64,000 nt of DNA from Ecdyonurus torrentis (taxonomy: Eukaryota > Arthropoda > Insecta > Ephemeroptera > Heptageniidae). The first letter of the stretch is position 1. Each line of letters opens with the position of its first letter. This document shows, in pieces, positions 1 to 12,021 of this stretch. Below the pieces are notes generated by a model. The model did no database searches and had not been told where the DNA came from. It worked only from the letters and a program-made list of their open reading frames with translations. The stretch spans positions 28,665,243 to 28,729,242 of the forward strand of contig OX439132.1 in the NCBI GenBank assembly GCA_949318235.1, in the 5' to 3' direction. The translations under genes were made by a program, and so were the position numbers.

Positions 1-136
1 AAGTTAAATACAGAAGCTGGACTTTTTTTTTGTTGTTGAAACATTATAAGCTATCATGACTGTTAAACTGACAGTTAATTATAGTATGAAAATTAAGAGA
101 AAATTCACTTCAAAAAGGTATCAAAGAACGTAACTG

Positions 137-560
137 GCGTAAGTTACAACACTTAATCTACAGTTAAACCTTAGTTAAGTTTATTTCATTGGTGTAACAA
201 TGATAAAGAAAAACTTAAAGGCGTAGAACACCTTGAACAAAAAACACGTCTAATATTCTAACATACCCAAATATCAATGTTGATTTGGCCGGAGTCATTG
301 ATTTCTAATGTATTTCCCATTCACACAATAGCAGCTGCGGGTTTGTGACGTCACAGCTTGCCTGCTTCAGCAAGGGTGGACTAGTGAGCTGTGACGTCAT
401 AAACCCGCAGCTGCCATTTTATAAATGGGAAATAAATTAGAAATCAATGACTCTGGCCAAATCAACGTTAATATGTAGGTATGTTGTGATATTAGGCAAG
501 TTTTTTGTTCAAGGTGTTCTATTTCTTTAACAAAGGTTTAACTCCAGGTTGCAACATACA
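137..560. mobile_element. Degenerate palindromic element interrupted by a TTAA MITE
   Basis: Outer sequences around 137-214 (GTTACAACAC, CAGTTAAACCTTAGTTAAG) and 531-560 (AAAGGTTTAACTCCAGGTTG) are partly inverted relative to each other. They resemble the palindrome at 33950-34055. The inner TTAA MITE split this older element. Confidence 0.45.
215..530. mobile_element. TTAA-flanked palindromic MITE, family A copy 1
   Basis: Begins TTAA then AGGCGTAGAACACCTTGAAC and ends with the inverse (GTTCAAGGTGTTCTATTTCT) then TTAA. The whole 316 bp is nearly self-complementary and includes a TGACGTCA core in each arm. TTAA duplication is typical of piggyBac-like and Kolobok-like transposition. No transposase is encoded. 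Confidence 0.8.
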
Positions 561-3410
561 ATGGTAAAACCACCTAAAAGTCACTTTTTTTTTTATTTTG
601 TAAAGATATTGTTCTTTTGTTTTTAGACTTAGTTAATAAAAAAAACACAACAACAATGTTGCCAACTATGAACATTCTCTGATCAAAGTTAAGGGCTATG
701 TCCTTGTTTCATTCCCTAAGTAATTATAAAATATTGTGATTTTATATATTTTAATTAAATCACAATTATGTAAATATTAAAAATTTATAAAAAGAGAATG
801 TTAATGGTTTGCTGTATAGTATTTAGTAAGTAAGCTTCAATATAATTAATTATAATTAAAAAAAAAATGTGTCACTTATTCACAATTATATATATATAAA
901 AAAAGATGACATAATATACTTATTGCTTGACCCATCAAACTCATTTTTGTTCCCTCATATAAAATATATTAATCCCCCACATAGAAAGAAAATATTGTGA
1001 TATGGCTAATTGTTGGCCAAATTTATATACTAGTAATAATAATATTATTATTGTTAAAAAAACAACTTATTTTTTGTTATTTACTTATTTATATTAATTA
1101 TAAAAGTATGATGATGCTTTTTTAAAGAAAGGGATATTTCCCAAACAAAATATGTGGGGAAAAATATATTTATTAAAAAAAAAGTATATATGGGTCAGGT
1201 TGTAAAAAATATATATATTAAAAAAAAAAACATTTATAAATAAATATAAATATTTAGGGGAAAAAGCAGGCTCACTCCTTGTTCCGTGGTTTATATTAAA
1301 AACTCCTTGTTAGGGTACGAGTGAATTGAAATGATAATAAAAAAAGAAATAAAAAAAAATCTATATTTTGTTATTGACGTAAAGTGACGTTGAAAGTAAT
1401 ATTTGTAAGTACGTAAGTGTCCCTTTGTACGACCCCAGACCTAATGTCAGGTAAATACTAAGGAGTTAGACTGCTGCATGTTCGTTTGTATATAAATCTT
1501 TATAAGCTGAATTTCTATATTGGTTTTTTCTTCTCCTTGTTCTATAAAAACAAAACTTTCTTTTTTAGTTACATAATAAAACAAATTTACATTGTGTTTT
1601 TTCTGTTGCTTGATATTATTTAAAAAAAAAAAATGAAAATAAAAGAAAAAAATCAATTTGGAAAAAATAAAATGTATAACAAATTTAATATTAATTTTGT
1701 TTTTGTGCCTTTATTTCGATGCTATTAATTGTTTTCAGTAAATAAAATAATGGTACAACTCAACTTGTGACTACTTTTTATTTCTCTTTCTCGGCATATA
1801 TAAGATTATACCATACCTCAATTGAATGTTACCAAGTAGAAATAAATATATATAATATATATAGGCCTACATAAAAAAAAACTTACAGAGATCACACATT
1901 TGATAAATTCTGAATTGATGTTAAAATTATCAAATTTAATTTTAGAGCATAGTATAATTTATTTGGTATACAGGGACGAGAGATAGAGAAAATATTCTAA
2001 CCCAGGCCAAATTTTCTTATGTAATTTGAAAAAGGGTGGTAACAACACCTAGGGGCAATAATGGAACCAGTTGCTATACAGAGAAAACAAATTATTGATC
2101 TTATAACATGGGACCTGATGGAATTAATATTCATTAGTCAAGGTTGTGTATAAGTTGTTGTTTTTTAAAACATATTTGGAAAGTTTTTAATTCTTCAATG
2201 TAATTGTGGAAGAATATAATACCATTCAGTCAAATAATTCTTTGTATCATGCCTTGGGCAAGATTTTGTGTCTTCGACCTTTTATTTATTTATTAGCTGT
2301 TACAAGTAAATGAAGTAAAAAGATAACCGTATACTAAGATGCCAGGATAAAAAAGAATTGTAATGATTGATATTAAAGAAAGATTGCTACGAAAGCTGAT
2401 AATTTAATATCAACCTTTGCTGCCCTGAAAAAACGCACAATATTGCAATTGTATAATGATTGGTCTAATACTGCCATCTAAAGGAGAGAAATTATTTTGT
2501 TTCTCTTTGAATTGTTATGAAGGTAAGAAAATTTTAGTTTTCCTGTTCATTATTATATTACTTTCATTTTTTTTTTTTTTTTTATTTAATTATTTTTATT
2601 GCAAGGATAAGTTTACATTTAAATCCTACAATTTTAAAAGTATGATTTAGCATCTGTCCACAAGGTGCTGGTAAAGACTGTCGTACAATACCCACTCAAA
2701 GAGTGAATAAAATGCAAACAAACTTCCACATAATATGATCAATTATGAGTGGCTAATACCACAGTTCAGTATTTGGCTAAAGCACTGACAACTCTACAAG
2801 TGGTAGAAATTGGATTCTAATACATAACAGAGCAATACAACAAGCATGACGTTACTTCCCTCTTTCTCATGTCTGCTAACGACAGGTGAAAGAAATCACC
2901 TTTTTGTTAAAAAAAAATGTGTTATTTGTTACACCAATGTTTGATAGCACAAATTTTGCTAAAAAAATTAATAAAACTAAAATAACTAAAGAAAAACTAC
3001 TACATATAAATTTACAAATACTTACCCTTGTGATGCTGTATAGGGTGGTTGCATTCTCGTAAAGTCGACACCATATGTGAGCACTAAATAAAAAAGGTCG
3101 GGATGTGAAAAGGACACAGTTTGCCATTTTAAAATACTTAGCATTATTTTTTAAAAGCATTGATGCAGGTTGAATTAGGTTTTCCAAGTATGCGAGTAAA
3201 ATAATAATAACAAAAATATTAACTACTTTTCTAAAGAAGTGAGTCAAAAATCACATTTGTCCTATACTGAGCAACTGTTGTCAGTGAGTACATGAGTACA
3301 GTGTCATGCGCATACACCCTAGTCTCATTTGAGCTGACATCGCAACAAGTTATACTGTGTTTTGCAAGCACCTACTTAACATTGAATTAAAAAAAAAAAA
3401 AAAAATAGGA
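531..3410. other. AT-rich intergenic DNA, no gene recognised
   Basis: About 2.9 kb of very AT-rich sequence with A and T homopolymers. The open frames here are short, low in complexity and have no recognisable motif. Nothing beyond the outer half-element at 531-560 and a possible old repeat near 1968-2030 is supported. Confidence 0.6.
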
Positions 3411-3686
3411 GCAATGTGCAGTCTTGGGTTCGATACCCAAAATTTCTATAACGATAACGATACTATATTTTAGCCTCACACTATAACTATAACGATATCG
3501 ATACTTTTTATTTTTTGAAAACTATAACGATACTATAACTATAACGATAATTTCACGATAACGATACTATATTTTCCAAATTTTTAATAACATCATTTTT
3601 TTATAGAATTTTTTATAGAATAGTAATAAAATGATAAAATTGCACTGATAAGTTGTACTGTACGTTTTAGATTTTATATATATCAC

Positions 3687-3700
3687 ATATGAATAACTTT
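3687..3700. repeat. 14-bp target duplication, left copy
   Basis: ATATGAATAACTTT, repeated exactly at 4682-4695. It brackets the nested foldback element. Confidence 0.75.
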
Positions 3701-4681
3701 CAATTTAAGGAAAAAACCATCGCGGTTAGGATCAATGATAAAGAAAAGGATAGAAAAACCAGCAAGGGCCTTACCACAGTAGAAGTTCTATGGAGAGGTC
3801 GAGGTCTTGCATGGCACAGTATAATGTTATAAAAGTTTCTTTATAACTTGAGAGCTTTCGTCATATGATAATGACATTATCAATCAAAAGAGAAAATTAC
3901 TTGAGCACATCACTGAGCAGTGTCTTGTCTTGTACTGCCGTGTTATGCTCTTGCTGGTTTGGAGTTGGTGGAGAGGGGTGGGGGTGGAGTAGGGAATCTG
4001 GGAAGGAGTGTGAATGAGTGAGGGAAGGAGTGAGTGAGGGAAAGGGAAAAGGTGGGGAGGGGAGCGGGAATAGGGTATATTTTTGAAATATATGTTAGCG
4101 AATATTAAGTCCAGGCAGCCCTTGGGCTTTTCTGGATCTTAATATATGTTGATATGCTAATTCATATTGTCGTAATGTCGCAAATGTCGTAAATCAACAA
4201 TACTTCGCACTATTCCGGGCCCAGCCAACTATGCGACATTACGACAATATGAATTAGCATATCAACATATATTAAGATCCAGAAAAGCCCAAGGGCTGCC
4301 TGGACTTAATATTCGCTAACATATATTTCAAAAATATACCCTATTCCCGCTCCCCTCCCCACCTTTTCCCTTTCCCTCACTCACTCCTTCCCTCACTCAT
4401 TCACACTCCTTCCCAGATTCCCTACTCCACCCCCACCCCTCTCCACCAACTCCAAACCAGCAAGAGCATAACACGGCAGTACAAGACAAGACACTGCTCA
4501 GTGATGTGCTCAAGTAATTTTCTCTTTTGATTGATAATGTCATTATCATATGACGAAAGCTCTCAAGTTATAAAGAAACTTTTATAACATTATACTGTGC
4601 CATGCAAGACCTCGACCTCTCCATAGAACTTCTACTGTGGTAAGGCCCTTGCTGGTTTTTCTATCCTTTTCTTTATCATTG
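3701..4681. mobile_element. Foldback element, family B copy 1 (nested in the hAT-like element)
   Basis: A near-perfect hairpin: arms at about 3731-4181 and 4233-4683 (451 bp each) around a 51-bp loop. The outer arm sequence is AAAGAAAAGGATAGAAAAAC then CAGCAAGGGCCTTACCACAG. One side has an extra 30-bp tail containing AAACCATCGCGGTTAGGATC. It is flanked by a 14-bp direct repeat. The arms include a purine-rich (GGGA/GAGTG) block. No coding capacity. Confidence 0.8.
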
Positions 4682-4695
4682 ATATGAATAACTTT
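4682..4695. repeat. 14-bp target duplication, right copy
   Basis: Identical to 3687-3700. Confidence 0.75.
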
Positions 4696-5147
4696 GCAAC
4701 TTTATAATAGATAAATACAAAATCGGTGTGGCGAGAGACAATATGTTATGATTTAAAAATTACTTCTAATACGAAACTCAAAATTTTAATAATGTGAGAT
4801 CGTGAAAAATTTTATAGAAGAGGGAGAAAAGTTGCCCCGTACTCTGCCCAGTATTTCCCCTAATTTTCGTACTTTAATTTATTTTTAGGAAATATTTTAT
4901 TGTACAATAATTACAAATAAATCTAATAGCAAATCCAGTTAGAAATCAGCACTTATACTATATATACAATAGTGTATTCAAAAAATTTACTTTAAACTCA
5001 GACAATGTAAAAAAAATACTTTGGACATATTGTAGCTGAATGTCAATCAACTTGGCGCCGCGTCAAATTTCATTGATTTAAACAATGTAGTTCTCATTAT
5101 TGAAAAAAAAAGGGGGGGATAAATAATATAAAAGCAATTGAAAAATG

Positions 5148-5149
<2 letters not shown>

Positions 5150-5189
<40 letters not shown>
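5150..5189. repeat. Poly-A tract
   Basis: Uninterrupted A run of about 40 nt inside the hAT-like element, followed by T-rich sequence. Confidence 0.9.
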
Positions 5190-5190
<1 letters not shown>

Positions 5191-5744
5191 GAATTCTATA
5201 GTAGCTTTTCTTCTTCTTTTTTTTTTCTTTTTTTTTTTAATATACATTTCGGCATAGATTATAAAAATGTAACTGTATTTGTTTTATATTTTATATAAAG
5301 TGATTCCTATAAAATCTATTTTTAGTACTTTCCAAACAATATGATATGAAAGACAGTTTTGTGCGTTTTGTCTACTGACTGTCTGTGAGCAGGTGTGATA
5401 TTGGTCTGTACCTGCTATTCATAATCATACTCTGTATCTGGTTTTTTTCTTCTTTTTTTTTCTCTTTTTTTTTTTTTTTTAGCCTTTTTGCTTTTTTGAG
5501 TGAATAAATTTTTAAAAGTATCGTTATCGAATTGGACGATAATCGTAGAAATAAATGTTAATCTATAACTATAACGATAGTTTTTGCAAAAGTGTTAATC
5601 TATACTATATCTATAACGAACTATAGTTATAGTTATCTTATAGTTATCGAGTTTTCGATAATCGACCCCAAGACTGGCAATGTGATCTTCTTGACTATTG
5701 AAGCTACTAGTCCAGACGGTGTGCGCAAAAATATCATTGGGAGG

Positions 5745-8700
5745 TCCAACAAGCTCAGAACTTATTGAATTTTTGATATGTTGTAGAACGTATAAATGCG
5801 TACCCCAGAAAAAAAGTACCACCCTGCAACCCTTGTGCTTAATCCGCCATCTTGGAAAAAGGGTGGAAAAAGGGTGTTTCCCTATTTTCCTTATTGCTTT
5901 CTTTCTACATGTGGTACAAAAAAAGTAAAAATATGTTCTTAAAGCTGAATAAATTTACTATCGATTGACATGCAGAACATTTTTATGACATTTTAATTAA
6001 CGGAGAAATTAAATAAAAAGCAAAAAAGGGTTAAAATAAATTGTTCAAAAGGGCTTAAATATGCATGAAATCTGGTTGGTACAAAAATTTACTTCAAATA
6101 AAACTTGTAGTAAATATTATCAGCATTCTAAAACTGTTTTTAATCTACAAGTGGGATAATTAGAAGTGCCACAGGAGCAAGTCAAAGGTAGCGCGGTAGG
6201 GTCAGGACGGCACTTCCGCCACAGTCTTATACATATGCCGCGCGCAGCGTGGAGTCTTTATGTTAAGGGAGCATAAGGCCTAATATCGCGTAACACGCAC
6301 CTACTGCAAGAAATGCTCTTATATAAAACTAAATAAAAGTTATATACACAAAGAAAAAAAAACTTTATTTGTATATTTGTATTTATTTTAATGTATTATT
6401 GTGATTTGTGTATATTTATAGAGGAATATGTAAAAAATCTCAATTTAACCACTATTAATTATGGTATTAGAAAAAATAATTACGCACTTATTGTTAGTGC
6501 AGGTATTGTTTATGAATAGTTATATAATTTTTCGTCACTTATTTTACGAAGAAATTTTAATATTGAAAAATTCACCATCGTATATCAGAGGATTTTTATC
6601 AACAAAGTTTTTATGTGGTCGCAAGTTATATAGTTAATTACTTTACCACTAATAGATTTGCATGCTAAATGAAATAAAAATACAAATTTATAATTACATA
6701 TCTTTTCTACTCCAAAAAAAAAATAATAATAATATATAATATATGAGTCATAATAAAAGACACCGAATTGAAAAATAGTTTGGTTGCTTTTGCTACTAAA
6801 AATAATAATAAATATAATATATTATTATATATAGAGATGGGATGGTATTATGTTTTTATCTTCATAAAACGCGTTGTTTGTCATGATTATATTTATTAAT
6901 AATATAATTATTAATTGTTTTACATTTCGATTATTTGAATGTAGTTTGCTTTTGCGTTTTTAATATTATATACTATATAGTATCAAGACATGAATTTAAC
7001 CAGAAAACAGACAGAAAAAATAGTTAAATACATTGACCAACAGTTTAAAGCGCAGCCAAAATATATAATATGCTCAAATAAATATTCTAGGAGAAAACCA
7101 TTAATAATTATAATATTTGCACATAATAAATCTTTTTAATTCATATGGTTTCACACATTGGCAATTTTGCTAAGTTCTAAAGAATTTTAATACACTTAAG
7201 GACAAAACAGTAAAGTTTTCATGCTACCATCTTATTAATTCATCTTTAAAACTGGGTAATAATCTTGAATTGTATGCAATTCTTTTATTAATAATTTATA
7301 TATTTAATAAATACGCATGTACATTACGAGTTAAATACTATAATGAAAAAAAAAAAAATTGTAGGGTTAAGTTAGCGGCCAAAGAAACCTTTAATCTGCG
7401 TGAAGTAAAATAATGTGCGCAATGATATTGTACCATATATGCACACAAAAAAGTCATTAAAATTTAATTTGCCAATTTTTTAAACTGAACTATAAAGATT
7501 TATTATGTGCAAATATTATAATTATTAATGGTTTTCTCCTAGAATATTTATTTGAGCATATTATATATTTTGGCTGCGCTTTAAACTGTTGGTCAATGTA
7601 TTTAACTATTTTTTCTGTCTGTTTTCTGGTTAAATTCATGTCTTGATACTATATAGTATATAATATTAAAAACGCAAAAGCAAACTACATTCAAATAATC
7701 GAAATGTAAAACAATTAATAATTATATTATTAATAAATATAATCATGACAAACAACGCGTTTTATGAAGATAAAAACATAATACCATCCCATCTCTATAT
7801 ATAATAATATATTATATTTATTATTATTTTTAGTAGCAAAAGCAACCAAACTATTTTTCAATTCGGTGTCTTTTATTATGACTCATATATTATATATTAT
7901 TATTATTTTTTTTTTGGAGTAGAAAAGATATGTAATTATAAATTTGTATTTTTATTTCATTTAGCATGCAAATCTATTAGTGGTAAAGTAATTAACTATA
8001 TAACTTGCGACCACATAAAAACTTTGTTGATAAAAATCCTCTGATATACGATGGTGAATTTTTCAATATTAAAATTTCTTCGTAAAATAAGTGACGAAAA
8101 ATTATATAACTATTCATAAACAATACCTGCACTAACAATAAGTGCGTAATTATTTTTTCTAATACCATAATTAATAGTGGTTAAATTGAGATTTTTTACA
8201 TATTCCTCTATAAATATACACAAATCACAATAATACATTAAAATAAATACAAATATACAAATAAAGTTTTTTTTTCTTTGTGTATATAACTTTTATTTAG
8301 TTTTATATAAGAGCATTTCTTGCAGTAGGTGCGTGTTACGCGATATTAGGCCTTATGCTCCCTTAACATAAAGACTCCACGCTGCGCGCGGCATATGTAT
8401 AAGACTGTGGCGGAAGTGCCGTCCTGACCCTACCGCGCTACCTTTGACTTGCTCCTGTGGCACTTCTAATTATCCCACTTGTAGATTAAAAACAGTTTTA
8501 GAATGCTGATAATATTTACTACAAGTTTTATTTGAAGTAAATTTTTGTACCAACCAGATTTCATGCATATTTAAGCCCTTTTGAACAATTTATTTTAACC
8601 CTTTTTTGCTTTTTATTTAATTTCTCCGTTAATTAAAATGTCATAAAAATGTTCTGCATGTCAATCGATAGTAAATTTATTCAGCTTTAAGAACATATTT

Positions 8701-8884
8701 TTACTTTTTTTGTACCACATGTAGAAAGAAAGCAATAAGGAAAATAGGGAAACACCCTTTTTCCACCCTTTTTCCAAGATGGCGGATTAAGCACAAGGGT
8801 TGCAGGGTGGTACTTTTTTTCTGGGGTACGCATTTATACGTTCTACAACATATCAAAAATTCAATAAGTTCTGAGCTTGTTGGA
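5745..8884. repeat. 3.1-kb near-perfect long inverted repeat
   Basis: Arms at 5745-7136 and 7493-8884 (about 1.39 kb each) are reverse complements with almost no visible mismatch, around a 356-bp spacer. Weaker inverted similarity continues outside (TAGTCCAG near 5708; CTGGACTA near 8908). This suggests diverged true termini beyond a homogenised core. No long reading frame or recognisable domain occurs. It may be a non-autonomous transposon, a gene-converted palindrome, or a foldback assembly artefact. Confidence 0.85.
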
Positions 8885-10903
8885 GCTCAAAACATATACC
8901 TCCTGGACTATACAGTTATGTAATTTCAAATATGAGAGCTCAGTTACCTCATTAGACATTCCCGAATAAAATTTTGATCAGGTAGATTTAAGAAGGTTTT
9001 ATTGTCATTGTTTATGTTTAACTGTTCACTTTTTGAGTAGTTTATCCTTTCCAGCCCCCTCCCACATAGGTGGACTTCTGAAGGAGTTGAGTGTTGTTAG
9101 AAAACCAGTATCGGAAATGAAAATGACATGTGCAATGCTCACGCTGTCTACACCAAATGCAAGCCAAACCCCCCATTTTATGAAGCTCGCTTTCTACAGA
9201 GCAATATGAGCAACTAGTACATGCTCAATAAAATATTTTCGACCTGGGTTTGACAATTTTCTCTGCCATGGCATCCCTGTCAGTGTGAAGTGTGAACTCA
9301 TTTACTATCTCCCATTCCCCAAATTTTCCTAATCCACCTATGTGTTTTTCTATTAAATCTTTTTACTGTCAATCATCAATCATCACATAGTCAAATTTTC
9401 CTTAATATTTACTAGTCAATATATTTCAGAATATATAAAATATTATATTATATTATGTTAAAAAAGGCAACCTACCTATATTTAAGTATGAGGATTATGG
9501 CATCAATATTTTGACACTTAAAAAAATAAAAATATCATTACACAAGGTTGAGGTGAAAGATAATTGTTTATTTGAGTTGCCCATGTTTTTATATTACAGT
9601 CATTTTTTTTTTTTCTTTTCTTTTTTTTTACACAGAATTATAGAAATTAATTTTTAAATTCAATAGATTTAAATAGATACAAGATTAATTATCACCAATA
9701 TTTACATATTCAAATATACAGAAAAAAAGAAAATTACATTCACACATTTTTTTTTCTCAGAGATTTTTTCATCACATGTACGTACAGGAAAACTGCTGTT
9801 CACAAACACGGGCTTACATTTCATTTGTTTGCCAAATTTAATTTACCATACTAAAAAAACATTTTCAATTAGAAAATCAGTTTATATATTATATATATAT
9901 TTTTTTTCTTTCAAAAAATTATCATATCTTTTATATAAGCAGTAAATAAAAAAAGGAATTTATTAAAAATTCCATTTTTTTATTTTGAAATAATTATTAA
10001 ACACCTCATTACTATAGTTTTCTTTCTTTAATTATTTTTAAATAATAGACTCCCCAAGAAATACTAAAAAATATTTAAATTTTAGATTATTTAAAGACAA
10101 AAAGTCAAAAAAAAATTCATAATACAAAAACAATAACATTAAAAAAGACATAGAAAAAAAAGAACAGAAGAAAAATAAAAAATAAAATGATAACTTACTT
10201 TTCTGTCTAAAATCATTCTTGAGAAGTCCATTTCCAAAGTTATTAAACTTTAATTATAATAATATTTTTGTCTCTTTTTTTTTATTAATTATTTAATTAT
10301 GTATTTACAAATAGCTTTAATGTGAATTCAAGAACATTTGGCTTTCATTTTTTTACAAGGAAAGTTAAGTTCTTAAACATACACACAGCACTGGAAATAT
10401 TGGTTTTTAACTTTTTTTTTTTCTTTTCTTATTATTATTTTTTTAAGTGAAAATAATTCAGGAATCATTTTTCACACTTTTTGAGTTGTCACATTTAGAG
10501 CGCTGCAATTTTTTTTTTAATAAACTAACATTTTTTTTAATATATTATTTGTTACATCAATGTTTAAACATTTATGTAGCTGTAGGATTGGTCAAGATAG
10601 AACATAAAAAATTAACACTGCTGGAGAATTAAAAAATAAAGCAAAATATATATATATTTTTTAAGGGGGGGAAAATATTACAGTGCAACAAGTATTTTCC
10701 TTTTGGAAGCAAATTAATTAAAAAGTCTATATGTACCACTTGCTTTCAGTTGTATTATAATTATTTTTTTTTTAAGTATTAGATTCAAATAGTTTTGCTA
10801 CTATAGCAATGATAGTTTGTTTTGTTTGCAAAGTAAATGTGACTTGGATTTTGCTTTGAGACGTCATCACACTGAGCTGTGTGCGCAGGTAGATGCAGAT
10901 ACA
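8885..10903 (-). other. WAC: WAC 3' UTR and downstream AT-rich DNA
   Basis: Downstream of the WAC stop lie about 2 kb of AT-rich sequence with many T runs. Several minus-strand AATAAA hexamers (TTTATT on plus) occur, for example near 10278 and 9958. None can be singled out as the true cleavage signal. No other gene is recognised here. A short stretch near 9230-9350 resembles sequence near 1968-2030 and 43264-43370 (a shared phrase, AACCCAGGYC, next to GAGA-rich sequence), so it is probably an old repeat. Confidence 0.5.
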
Positions 10904-10979
10904 CTATGAGTCAGACATGAATGAATTCTGCGACTTCAGCTCTTCTAACTGCTTGATTTGTTGACGTAAAAACAGGATC
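10904..10979 (-). CDS. WAC: WAC last coding exon and stop
   Basis: 76 nt. It encodes [19 protein letters not shown] followed by FMSDS and TAG at 10906-10904. Vertebrate WAC ends [19 protein letters not shown] plus FMV, so this is the true C-terminus, with a tail two residues longer. Confidence 0.97.
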
Positions 10980-11951
10980 CTGTAACACAATAAATAAACA
11001 TTAAGTATGTGGTTCAAAGAGAAAAGAAAAGAAAACAGGCATGTTTCAATATGAGCTTTGCTCTCTGAAGCAGTGTAGAAATATTGAGATGATTTGAATT
11101 ATGCAAAACGTGACCTCTCTGTAATTATTTGAAAGTAAAGTCTAAAAACTAACCATGGCATCATTCCATCACATGCTAATCACATCACCTTTCTTTTTAT
11201 TTTCTGCATAATCTGTAATTATGATTTTGCTTCAACATGAGCTGAATGCTCTCTGAAGTGGACTAGCATATTATTCCTCTAAAATTATATGTACTCTGTG
11301 TTCTAATGAGTTACGTAAATAAAAAAAAAATTAAAAAAAAAATCCAACTTACACATTAATTTATAAATTAATTAGTCCAATGTAACAGTTTTTTTTTTAA
11401 TATTTATAATAGAAAAAATATTTGTTGTTAAAAATTAAATTAATAATAGAAAATAGTAGGAGTAAGATTAGGTCTCATTAATGTATAAAACATGTTTTGT
11501 TAATAATTGTCAATTGTATGTGCTCTTATCTCTGTCCTACTCATTTCTATTGTTAATATTACTTTTTAATTGTTTAACTATTTCTTTTTCTTTGTTTTAC
11601 GCTAGTTTTTTAATTTCTTTAAATTTGGTGTCATGTTTTTTCAGCAATTAAATTCAAAGATCTCAATATGTACCGACAGAGTAGGAATAAGTTACAAAGC
11701 GATGAGTATATGGGAAATTCTTAAAATGTTGACTGCTGTGGCAACATTGCAGGTGATTACAATGATAGTTTAGCAGGTGACTAAAAGATATCAGATAAAA
11801 GGAGAACGAAAGGCAAAGAGAGGTCGGCAATGTCGCCATTCACATCTATTGTTTGTACTTATTCCTAAGGCGTCGGTACATGTAAATAGAGCTTTCTTAG
11901 TAATTTTTTAGAATGTATTACAGGCAAACCATTTAAGGTTGAATTTTAATT

Positions 11952-12021
<70 letters not shown>

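Larger units (their letters stand above)
3419..5676. mobile_element. hAT-like non-autonomous element with 8-bp target duplication
   Basis: Ends are inverted: CAGTCTTGGGTTCGAT at the left and ATCGACCCCAAGACTG at the right. The perfect 8-bp direct repeat GCAATGTG flanks it at 3411-3418 and 5677-5684. Subterminal regions (3445-3570 and 5520-5660) are dense in CTATAACGATA-type repeats in opposite orientation. CA-starting short inverted ends with 8-bp duplication fit the hAT superfamily. No transposase frame remains. A foldback element (3701-4681) is inserted inside. Confidence 0.82.

Noticed and set aside
2876..3247. 123-residue minus-strand frame with hydrophobic stretches
   Set aside because: AT-driven Phe/Leu/Ile composition, no recognised family and no splice or promoter support.
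5698..5928. 76-residue frame overlapping a 75-residue antisense frame
   Set aside because: Located in the long inverted repeat; the opposing frames and mirror copy mark it as repeat DNA.
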